From NCBI GenBank assembly GCA_041584015.1, contig JBFHES010000192.1, forward strand, positions 1-9,067: a DNA stretch of 9,067 nucleotides, read 5' to 3'. The position numbers and the translations under genes were made by a program. Origin of the DNA: JBFHES01 sp041584015. GTDB lineage: Bacteria; Bacteroidota; Bacteroidia; Bacteroidales; M50B96. The notes under the pieces were generated by a model. It did no database searches, was not told the DNA's origin, and saw only the letters and a list, made by a program, of their open reading frames with translations. Shown here piece after piece: positions 1 to 5,500 of this stretch; position 1 is the stretch's first letter; each line of letters begins with the position of its first letter.

Positions 1-423
1 GAATGGTCTACACTTATATTTGGTATTCTGCAAACCAACCAGTTTGCTGATATTGATATAAGCATGCATAGTGAGTACATTGAAGCGGCTAAAACTGTTA
101 ATGTTGAGATTGAAGCCGATGAAATGGTAACTATTGATGCACCGCTAAAAATTTGCCTGTACATGATCGAAAGTCACATTATAGGCAAACAGAGTTATGG
201 TTCTTATAGTGTTGATGATTACGAGCACAACCATGTGTTACGTGCTGGTATGATTGAGAGCGATCCAACCTGGGGCGAAGCAATTACACTGCCGCTCACA
301 AAAACGTACAGTTTCACACTTGCCGACGAATGGGTTGCCGAAAATTGTGCAATTGTTGCTTTTATATATAATTCCGACACAAAAGAAATTATTCAATCCG
401 AAGAAATTCACGTAATAGAATAA
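1..423 (+). CDS. Omp28-related outer membrane protein, C-terminal part (5' end outside window)
   Basis: The reading frame is open from the first base of the window to the TAA at 421-423, so this is the last 140 residues of a longer protein. The methionine at 64-66 is internal and is not the start. The motif HNHVLRA, followed by a WGEA segment and then a C-terminal pattern of the form ENCAIVAFIYN...KEIIQSEE, matches what I know of the C-terminal domain of Omp28-related proteins. These are surface or outer-membrane proteins of Bacteroidota, first described in Porphyromonas gingivalis, and they often carry a thioredoxin-like N-terminal half. That half would be upstream and cannot be checked here. 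The next gene begins 4 nt after the stop, so the two are probably cotranscribed. The biochemical role of the family is poorly known. The family call is fairly secure and the function is not. Confidence 0.82.
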   Translation, partial: EWSTLIFGILQTNQFADIDISMHSEYIEAAKTVNVEIEADEMVTIDAPLKICLYMIESHIIGKQSYGSYSVDDYEHNHVLRAGMIESDPTWGEAITLPLTKTYSFTLADEWVAENCAIVAFIYNSDTKEIIQSEEIHVIE

Positions 424-427
424 AGGT

Positions 428-1036
428 ATGAGAATCTTAATAATCATTTTGGCCATTCTTATCACAAGTCCCGCTATAGCGCAGGAATTTAGAGGTGGGC
501 TGGCAGGCGGTGTATTATCTAGTCAGGTTGATGGCGACCAACAAGGTGGTTATAATAAAGCAAGTTTCCATATTGGAGCTTTTGTGCAGCGTACACTCTC
601 CGATAAGATTGATGCTAACATGGAATTGCGCTATATTAGAAAAGGTGCGCTTAGCAACAAGGTTTTTGAAGATGGTACCTATGAGAACTATTTCCGTTCG
701 CGTTTAAATTATATCGAGATTCCGGTAACCGCTTTATACAAAACAGGCAATTTTAAGCTGGAAGGAGGATTCGCTGCGGGCGCACTGATTAACTCAAGCT
801 TAGAAGACGAATACGGTAAAGTAGATTTAGATCTAGATATTGCACGCTCCGAGGTAAGTCTTATTCTTGGATTCTTTTATGTTGTAAACGAACAACTACA
901 AGTCAATTTTAGAATACAGTACTCGCTTACTCCGATAAGCAAGGCCTATAGCGACGATATTGAAAAGCTGTATTATTCGCAAGGGAATTGGTACAACAAT
1001 CTTATAAGTTTCGGACTCTACTATAATATCCGATAA
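428..1036 (+). CDS. Small outer-membrane beta-barrel protein (PorT/OMP_b-brl_2 type)
   Basis: This 202-residue protein starts with a clear signal peptide: a hydrophobic stretch at residues 2-13 and a likely cleavage site after SPAIA at residue 18, before Gln-Glu. The mature part alternates polar and hydrophobic residues as in beta-strands, with many Gly, Tyr and Phe turns. The segment LNYIEIPV at residues 93-100 is a hallmark of the Bacteroidota 'porin family / outer membrane beta-barrel' domain (PF13568-like), where this strand precedes the middle of the barrel. The length fits a barrel of about eight strands. The protein ends NLISFGLYYNIR, so it lacks a terminal Phe but has an aromatic-rich last strand. 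The gene follows the Omp28-type gene by 4 nt and ends just before an intrinsic terminator, so it closes that transcription unit. The pairing suggests a shared envelope role (inference). The specific ligand or function is unknown. Confidence 0.85.
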   Translation: MRILIIILAILITSPAIAQEFRGGLAGGVLSSQVDGDQQGGYNKASFHIGAFVQRTLSDKIDANMELRYIRKGALSNKVFEDGTYENYFRSRLNYIEIPVTALYKTGNFKLEGGFAAGALINSSLEDEYGKVDLDLDIARSEVSLILGFFYVVNEQLQVNFRIQYSLTPISKAYSDDIEKLYYSQGNWYNNLISFGLYYNIR

Positions 1037-1043
1037 AATATTT

Positions 1044-1069
1044 AAAACCCGTCGACACCGACGGGTTTT
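1044..1069 (+). terminator. Intrinsic terminator after the Omp28/beta-barrel unit
   Basis: A perfect inverted repeat begins 7 nt after the stop at 1036. Left arm 1044-1054 (AAAACCCGTCG) pairs with right arm 1059-1069 (CGACGGGTTTT) around the four-base loop ACAC. The GC-rich core is followed by a short run of T ending at 1070. This is a textbook rho-independent terminator and separates the first unit from the carrier gene. Confidence 0.92.
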
Positions 1070-1088
1070 TCGTTTGCGGCAGAATTGT

Positions 1089-1096
1089 TATCATTG
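1089..1096 (+). promoter_or_regulatory. Weak candidate -7 box for the carrier gene
   Basis: TATCATTG differs from the Bacteroidota -7 consensus TAnnTTTG at one base. It lies 22 bases before the ATG at 1118 and just downstream of the terminator, where a promoter is expected. A T-rich tetramer at 1066-1069 is 19 bases upstream, which is the normal spacing to a -33 element, but it is TTTT rather than TTTG and belongs to the terminator. The call rests mainly on position. Confidence 0.35.
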
Positions 1097-1117
1097 CCAA
1101 CTCAAAAAAAATCATTC

Positions 1118-2701
1118 ATGAGCTCGTTTAAGAAAGTACCACATACCTACGTCATCATATTTTACATCATTGTTTTGGCAGCTATTTTCACCTGGGTTTT
1201 ACCCGGAGGAGAATATGTAAAACAAACCATTGATGGTAAGGAACAATTAGTGTATCAGCAAGTAGAAAGTCAACCACAAACCTGGCAAATTTTCTCTGCA
1301 CTCTTTAAAGGCTTCGAGCGCCAGTCGGGCATTATTGTATTTATCCTTATGATTGGTGGTGCTTTTTGGATTATGAATGCCAGTAAAGCTATTGATGTTG
1401 GAATTTATTCATTCCTGAATTTCACCAAGAAGCTTGAACATCTAAAGCTCCTTAAGATTATCGGGGTTAATAACATCATCATCACATTGGTGTTTTTAAT
1501 GTTCAGCATCTTCGGCGCCGTGTTTGGTATGAGCGAAGAAACCATTGCTTTCATCATCATTATTGTACCGCTTGCCATTTCCATGGGATACGATTCCATT
1601 GTGGGTGTATCTATGGTATTTGTTGGCGCAGGACTTGGATTTGCCGGAGCCGTTCTCAATCCTTTCACAGTCGGTATTGCACAAGGCTTATCAGGAATTC
1701 CACTTTTTTCGGGCTTTGAGTACCGCATGGTTTGCTGGGCAATTATTAATGTAGTTGGTTTAACATGGGTACTGCGTTATGCAAGTAAAATTCATAAAGA
1801 CCCCAAACGCTCGCCAGTATACGAAGAAGATGGCTATTGGAGAAAGCGTGGAAGTGCCAGCATTGATGAGATTAAATATCACACACCAAAATCAGCTTGG
1901 TTTGTTTATGGTTTTATAGCCATTGGCTTAATGATTTTTGCCTATTTCCATAGAGAAACTGCATTACAAATCGGTAACTCAAAAGAATATATACTTCCAA
2001 TGGTTCCAATAGCAGCGGTGCTATTCATCATCTCGGGCGTTTTTGCTTTACGCAAATCGGTACATTTCTTCATACTTAATCTCTTACTATTTACCATTTA
2101 CTTTTTGGTGGTTGGCGTAATGGGTTACGAATGGTACATCATGCGCATTGCGGCATTGTTCTTTGCAATGGGCCTATTTGCGGGAATTGCCGCAGGCAAC
2201 AGCTCTTCCGAAATAACCAAACTCTTTCTCGAAGGGGTAAAGGACATCTTATCAGCTGCGCTGGTTGTTGGCCTTGCAGGTGGAATTATTGTAGTTCTGG
2301 AAGACGGTAAAGTAATTGACTCAATTCTGCATAGCCTGTCAGGATCAATGGAAGGGCTTGGACAAATTGCTACGGTAAGCATTATGTATGCCATTCAAAC
2401 GGTCATTAATGTTGTTATTCCATCAGGTTCGGCAAAGGCTGCTTTAACCATGCCGATTATGGCACCATTCTCCGATCTTATTGGATTATCACGCCAATCA
2501 ACTGTAATGGCATTCCAGTTAGGCGACGGGTTTACAAATATGATCACTCCAACATCCGGAGTACTTATTGGCGTTTTAGGTGTTGCGAAAATTCCATATG
2601 AAAAATGGGTGAAATGGATTACTCCATTTATGATCATACTTATCACTTTGGGATTATTACTGCTCATTCCGACAGTTACCATGGAGCTCAACGGTTTTTA
2701 A
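1118..2701 (+). CDS. YfcC/DcuC-family membrane carrier (dicarboxylate or amino-acid transporter)
   Basis: This is a 527-residue polytopic inner-membrane protein. I chose ATG at 1118 because the protein then begins MSSFKKVPHTYVIIFY, with a short basic tail leading into the first membrane helix, as is usual in the family. An upstream in-frame TTG at 1085 would add 11 unlikely residues. Family signs are PGGEY at residues 29-33, FGAVFGMSEE at 132-141, GYDSIVGVSM at 157-166, NPFTVGIAQGLSGIPLFSGF at 181-200, IPSGSAKAALTMPIMAP at 434-450 and FQLGDGFTNMITPTSG at 466-481. The two Ser/Pro/Gly-rich re-entrant segments are where substrate and ion are expected to bind in the DcuC/YfcC superfamily. Substrates of relatives include C4-dicarboxylates, basic amino acids and short-chain acids, and the sequence does not decide among these. 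No partner gene is adjacent, so it looks monocistronic. Relatives are often a little shorter; two hydrophobic stretches near residues 261-277 and 291-311 may be extra helices. Confidence 0.9.
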   Translation: MSSFKKVPHTYVIIFYIIVLAAIFTWVLPGGEYVKQTIDGKEQLVYQQVESQPQTWQIFSALFKGFERQSGIIVFILMIGGAFWIMNASKAIDVGIYSFLNFTKKLEHLKLLKIIGVNNIIITLVFLMFSIFGAVFGMSEETIAFIIIIVPLAISMGYDSIVGVSMVFVGAGLGFAGAVLNPFTVGIAQGLSGIPLFSGFEYRMVCWAIINVVGLTWVLRYASKIHKDPKRSPVYEEDGYWRKRGSASIDEIKYHTPKSAWFVYGFIAIGLMIFAYFHRETALQIGNSKEYILPMVPIAAVLFIISGVFALRKSVHFFILNLLLFTIYFLVVGVMGYEWYIMRIAALFFAMGLFAGIAAGNSSSEITKLFLEGVKDILSAALVVGLAGGIIVVLEDGKVIDSILHSLSGSMEGLGQIATVSIMYAIQTVINVVIPSGSAKAALTMPIMAPFSDLIGLSRQSTVMAFQLGDGFTNMITPTSGVLIGVLGVAKIPYEKWVKWITPFMIILITLGLLLLIPTVTMELNGF

Positions 2702-2783
2702 TTAAACGAATCATAACACAACACGTTTTAGACACGAACATTATTAAGTAGTTTAATGCCTGAATTTGTGCTACACGAATTTA

Positions 2784-2812
2784 TTGGCGATGCAACTGTT
2801 CAATTTCGCCAA
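2784..2812 (+). repeat. Inverted repeat, 7-bp arms, 15-base loop
   Basis: TTGGCGA at 2784-2790 is the exact reverse complement of TCGCCAA at 2806-2812. There is no T-run after the right arm, so it is not a classic terminator for the carrier gene. It could be a weak mRNA hairpin, an operator or chance. It lies about 90 bases before the -7 box at 2901. Confidence 0.35.
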
Positions 2813-2900
2813 GCTATACTCTTGATAATACAACTCTTAACACAACTATATTGAATCATTCTATGTTAGCAAACGGCAATATTTATAGCTTTTGATTTTC

Positions 2901-2908
2901 TAATTTTG
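2901..2908 (+). promoter_or_regulatory. Bacteroidota -7 promoter box for the flavodiiron gene
   Basis: TAATTTTG matches the Bacteroidota consensus TAnnTTTG exactly and ends 31 bases before the ATG at 2940. Transcription would start near 2913-2916, giving a leader of about 25 bases. No TTTG occurs at the expected -33 spacing; the only nearby TTTG (2891-2894) is too close to the box. No Shine-Dalgarno sequence is seen before the start, which is normal for this phylum. Confidence 0.6.
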
Positions 2909-2939
2909 CAGCCTAATATTTAACATTTAAACAAGAGCA

Positions 2940-4157
2940 ATGAGAGACGATAAAATACTGGATATTACCCCCGATGTAAAATGGATTGGAATCCTCGATT
3001 TTGACATTGTTACATTTGATGTGGTAATGGAGACCAAGTACGGCACCACGTATAATTCTTATTTTATTGATGCCGAGAAAAAGGCTATTATTGAAACAAC
3101 AAAGGAGAAATTTGTAGATACCTATCTTGAGAAAGTTAAGAAGGTTTGTAATCCTACAGAGATTGAATACATCATACTGGATCATACAGAGCCAGATCAT
3201 TCCGGCAACCTAAAGCACCTCTTAGAAATTGCACCAAATGCCACAGTAGTTGGTAGCGGAAATGCACTCAGATATCTTGAAGATATTGTTGCGATGCCGT
3301 TCAAATCGATGAAAGTTAAGGAAGGCGACACCCTGGATCTTGGAAATAAAACCCTCCGATTTATTAGTGCTCCGAACCTTCACTGGCCAGATTCCATCTA
3401 CACGTATTTAGAAGAAGACAAATTACTATTTACCTGCGATAGCTTTGGCTCGCATTTCTGCAACGAGGAAATGTTCGACGATAAAGTTGGTAATTGGGAC
3501 GATTCATTCAACTACTATTTCGATGTGATTTTAAAGCCTTTTAGCAAATTCATGATCAAGGCAATCGATAAAATCAGACCACTTGAAATAAATGCCATTT
3601 GTCCGGGACATGGGCCAATCTTGCGAAGCAACTGGAAGAAGTATGTAGATATGTCTGAAACATTGGCAAAAAAATACCTCGATGAAACCAGCCCAACAAA
3701 AGCACGCGTTTTCATTCCATATGTATCTGCCTATGGATACACCAAACAAATGGCCGAGTCAATTAAAAAAGGTATTGAGTCTGTTGATGATGTGGACGTT
3801 GAAATTCTGGATATTGAGCACATTGAAATTGGCGAAATAGATTCTAAGTTAACACATGCAAACGGCATTATCATTGGTTGCCCAACCATTAACCAGAATA
3901 TTCTTATACCAATTTATAAGTTATTTGCTGTAGTTAATCCATTGCGCGACAAAGGCAAATTAGCCGGCGCATTTGGATCTTATGGCTGGAGTGGCGAAGG
4001 CGTTAAACTTATTGAAGACAATTTAAGAAACTTAAAGCTAAATATCTTCCAGCAAGGTATTGCTGCTAAGTTTAGCCCAAACAACGAATCAACCGAAAAA
4101 CTCCAGGACTACGGTGAAGCATTTGCAAGAAGACTGTTAAGCTATCAGTACTTTTAG
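2940..4157 (+). CDS. FprA-type flavodiiron protein (O2/NO reductase, A-type flavoprotein)
   Basis: This 405-residue cytoplasmic enzyme has an N-terminal metallo-beta-lactamase-like domain (about residues 1-250) with a di-iron site and a C-terminal flavodoxin-like domain (about 255-400) that binds FMN. The expected ligands are all visible: H82, E84, D86 and H87 in HTEPDHSG, H148 in NLHWPD, D167 in FTCDSFGSH and H224 in CPGHGPILR. The FMN phosphate loop is the segment around YVSAYGYTKQMA at residues 261-272. The length matches class A flavodiiron proteins without a fused rubredoxin or flavin reductase domain. Members reduce oxygen to water or nitric oxide to N2O, protecting anaerobes, and usually take electrons from rubredoxin or a similar carrier. 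No such partner is adjacent. The gene has its own promoter and terminator, so it is probably monocistronic. Whether O2 or NO is preferred cannot be read from the sequence. ATG at 2940 is the first in-frame start after the promoter. Confidence 0.95.
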   Translation: MRDDKILDITPDVKWIGILDFDIVTFDVVMETKYGTTYNSYFIDAEKKAIIETTKEKFVDTYLEKVKKVCNPTEIEYIILDHTEPDHSGNLKHLLEIAPNATVVGSGNALRYLEDIVAMPFKSMKVKEGDTLDLGNKTLRFISAPNLHWPDSIYTYLEEDKLLFTCDSFGSHFCNEEMFDDKVGNWDDSFNYYFDVILKPFSKFMIKAIDKIRPLEINAICPGHGPILRSNWKKYVDMSETLAKKYLDETSPTKARVFIPYVSAYGYTKQMAESIKKGIESVDDVDVEILDIEHIEIGEIDSKLTHANGIIIGCPTINQNILIPIYKLFAVVNPLRDKGKLAGAFGSYGWSGEGVKLIEDNLRNLKLNIFQQGIAAKFSPNNESTEKLQDYGEAFARRLLSYQYF

Positions 4158-4180
4158 AAATTACATAAAAACCTCTATAA

Positions 4181-4214
4181 ACAAAGGCAGTAATTTAAGC
4201 ATTACTGCCTTTGT
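4181..4214 (+). terminator. Intrinsic terminator of the flavodiiron gene
   Basis: A perfect 14-bp stem is formed by 4181-4194 (ACAAAGGCAGTAAT) and 4201-4214 (ATTACTGCCTTTGT) with the six-base loop TTAAGC. It is followed by CTTTTT at 4215-4220. It lies 23 bases after the stop at 4157 and isolates the flavodiiron gene from the glycosyltransferase gene. Confidence 0.93.
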
Positions 4215-4228
4215 CTTTTTAAAAGCAT

Positions 4229-4244
4229 CCACATTCACCTGTGG
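4229..4244. repeat. Short inverted repeat upstream of the glycosyltransferase promoter
   Basis: CCACA at 4229-4233 and TGTGG at 4240-4244 are exact reverse complements around the six-base spacer TTCACC. The element lies 30 bases upstream of the -7 box at 4274, so it could be an operator for that promoter. With only five bases per arm it may equally be chance. Confidence 0.25.
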
Positions 4245-4273
4245 TAAAATGTAATCATATTCCATTGAATCAC

Positions 4274-4281
4274 TATCTTTG
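4274..4281 (+). promoter_or_regulatory. -7 promoter box almost abutting the glycosyltransferase start
   Basis: TATCTTTG matches TAnnTTTG exactly and ends only 6 bases before the ATG at 4288. With the usual distance from this box to the transcription start, the mRNA would begin at or within a few bases of the start codon. No TTTG is found at the usual -33 spacing. The match plus its place directly after a terminator support it as the promoter. Confidence 0.55.
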
Positions 4282-4287
4282 CCACTC

Positions 4288-5415
4288 ATGAAAATTGCGG
4301 TAAACACAAGGCTGTTATTGGCTAACAAACTCGAAGGCATTGGTTGGTTCACCTTTGAAACATTAAAACGAATTACTAAGAATCATCCTGAGCATGAATT
4401 CATTTTCATCTTCGATCGACCATACAGCAAAGCGTTTATTTTTTCAGATAACATTACACCGGTTGTGGCAGCTCCGCCAACACGCCATCCATTTTTATGG
4501 TATCTCTGGTTTGAGTTCGTAGTTCCGCGTGTTTTAAAAAAGCACCAAGCCGATCTGTTTCTTAGTACCGATGGCTATATTTCCTTAAGAACAAATGTTA
4601 AAACGCTTGATGTTATCCACGACATAAACTTTGCACATCGGCCTAAGGACTTACCTTGGTTAATGCGGAAATATTACAATCACTATTTCCCAAAGTTTGC
4701 GCAAAAATGCCAGCGTATAGCTACGGTTTCCGAGTATTCAAAAAACGACATTGCCAAAACCTATGGCATCGATCCAACTAAAATCGATGTGGTTTTTAAT
4801 GGATCCAATGCACAATACCAACCAGTATCGGAACAAATAAAAGCACAAACTAAAGCAACTTACACAGGAAGCGAAGATTATTTCCTTTTTGTTGGCGCCT
4901 TGCATCCGCGTAAAAACATTGCAAAACTTTTGGTGGCATTCGATCAGTTTAAAAAACAAAGCGGAAGTTCAATAAAACTTGTTATTGTTGGCGGTAAAAT
5001 GTTCAAGAATGGTGATTTGTTTAATACCTTCCAGCAATTAGCATATAAGCAAGATGTAATATTTACGGGTCGTTTATCTGCTGCAGATCTGAGCAATGTA
5101 ATGGCTTCGGCACTGGCTTTAACCTACGTGCCACTCTTCGAAGGCTTTGGCATTCCGGTATTGGAAGCATTCTATGCCGAAATTCCGGTAATAGCCTCAA
5201 ACGTAACCTCAGTTCCAGAAGTAAGCGGCAATGCCGCTCTGCTTGTAAATCCTGAGGATACACATGAAATAGCAAACGCAATGGAGCAGCTTGCAAACAA
5301 CCCCGATCTTAGAGATCAACTAATAAAGCAAGCAAGAATCCAGCGCGAGAAATTCTCCTGGGACAAAACCGCCGAGGCTCTTTGGCAATCAATTGAAAAA
5401 ACCAAAGAACAATAA
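4288..5415 (+). CDS. Glycosyltransferase family 4 (GT-B fold, retaining)
   Basis: This 375-residue protein has the two-domain layout of GT4 enzymes. I chose ATG at 4288 because the protein then starts MKIAVNTRLL, the first beta-strand of the fold, immediately followed by EGIGWFTFETLKRI, the loop where many GT4 enzymes have a glycine-rich acceptor segment. A TTG at 4279 would add three residues and overlaps the promoter box. The N-terminal acceptor domain spans about residues 1-185 and includes VIHDINF at 109-115 and ATVSEYSKNDI at 145-155. The C-terminal nucleotide-sugar domain contains FVGALHPRKN at 201-210, and an EX7E motif with E285 and E293 in FEGFGIPVLEA. The enzyme should transfer a sugar from an NDP-sugar to a glycan or lipid at the cytoplasmic membrane face. 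Donor and acceptor are not readable. It stands alone, without a polysaccharide cluster in the window, upstream of the giant exported protein. Confidence 0.93.
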   Translation: MKIAVNTRLLLANKLEGIGWFTFETLKRITKNHPEHEFIFIFDRPYSKAFIFSDNITPVVAAPPTRHPFLWYLWFEFVVPRVLKKHQADLFLSTDGYISLRTNVKTLDVIHDINFAHRPKDLPWLMRKYYNHYFPKFAQKCQRIATVSEYSKNDIAKTYGIDPTKIDVVFNGSNAQYQPVSEQIKAQTKATYTGSEDYFLFVGALHPRKNIAKLLVAFDQFKKQSGSSIKLVIVGGKMFKNGDLFNTFQQLAYKQDVIFTGRLSAADLSNVMASALALTYVPLFEGFGIPVLEAFYAEIPVIASNVTSVPEVSGNAALLVNPEDTHEIANAMEQLANNPDLRDQLIKQARIQREKFSWDKTAEALWQSIEKTKEQ

Positions 5416-5469
5416 TAAGCAGACCTGCAAATAATAAAACTTATAGCACCAAGTTCTACAGTAACTTAT

Positions 5470-5477
5470 TAGTTTTG
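5470..5477 (+). promoter_or_regulatory. -7 promoter box for the giant exported-protein gene
   Basis: TAGTTTTG matches TAnnTTTG exactly and ends 23 bases before the TTG start at 5501, implying a leader of about 15-20 bases. No TTTG is present at the usual -33 spacing, and no clear terminator separates it from the glycosyltransferase gene, so some read-through from that gene is possible. Confidence 0.5.
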
Positions 5478-5500
5478 ATTTAAATTATCGAAGTGCTGAT

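Larger units (their letters stand above)
2702..2939. other. Non-coding 238-base gap
   Basis: No convincing gene is seen on either strand. The gap is AT-rich. It contains a 7-bp inverted repeat at 2784-2790/2806-2812, two copies of ACACGAA (2732-2738 and 2773-2779) and, near its right end, the promoter box for the flavodiiron gene. I find no strong intrinsic terminator after the carrier gene stop at 2701, so read-through or rho-dependent termination is possible. Confidence 0.6.

Noticed and set aside
64..66. ATG at 64 as the start of a 119-residue protein
   Set aside because: The frame is open back to base 1 with residues that fit the Omp28-type fold, so the gene enters the window from the left.
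1085..1117. TTG at 1085 as the start of the carrier gene
   Set aside because: It adds 11 residues with no family character and overlaps the region where a promoter is expected; ATG at 1118 fits the family N-terminus.
1405..2691. Several minus-strand open frames opposite the carrier gene
   Set aside because: They are shadows of a strong membrane-protein gene, with unlikely compositions rich in Met, Pro and Asn.
4279..4287. TTG at 4279 as the start of the glycosyltransferase
   Set aside because: It lies inside the TATCTTTG box and adds three residues before the natural MKIAVNTR start.
4161..4352. Minus-strand frame of 63 codons across the terminator and promoter
   Set aside because: It runs through a perfect terminator stem and into the start of a well-supported gene; no protein-like character.
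5432..5471. TAATAA...TTATTA inverted repeat after the glycosyltransferase gene as a terminator
   Set aside because: Only six A/T pairs with a loop of 28 bases; too weak to call.
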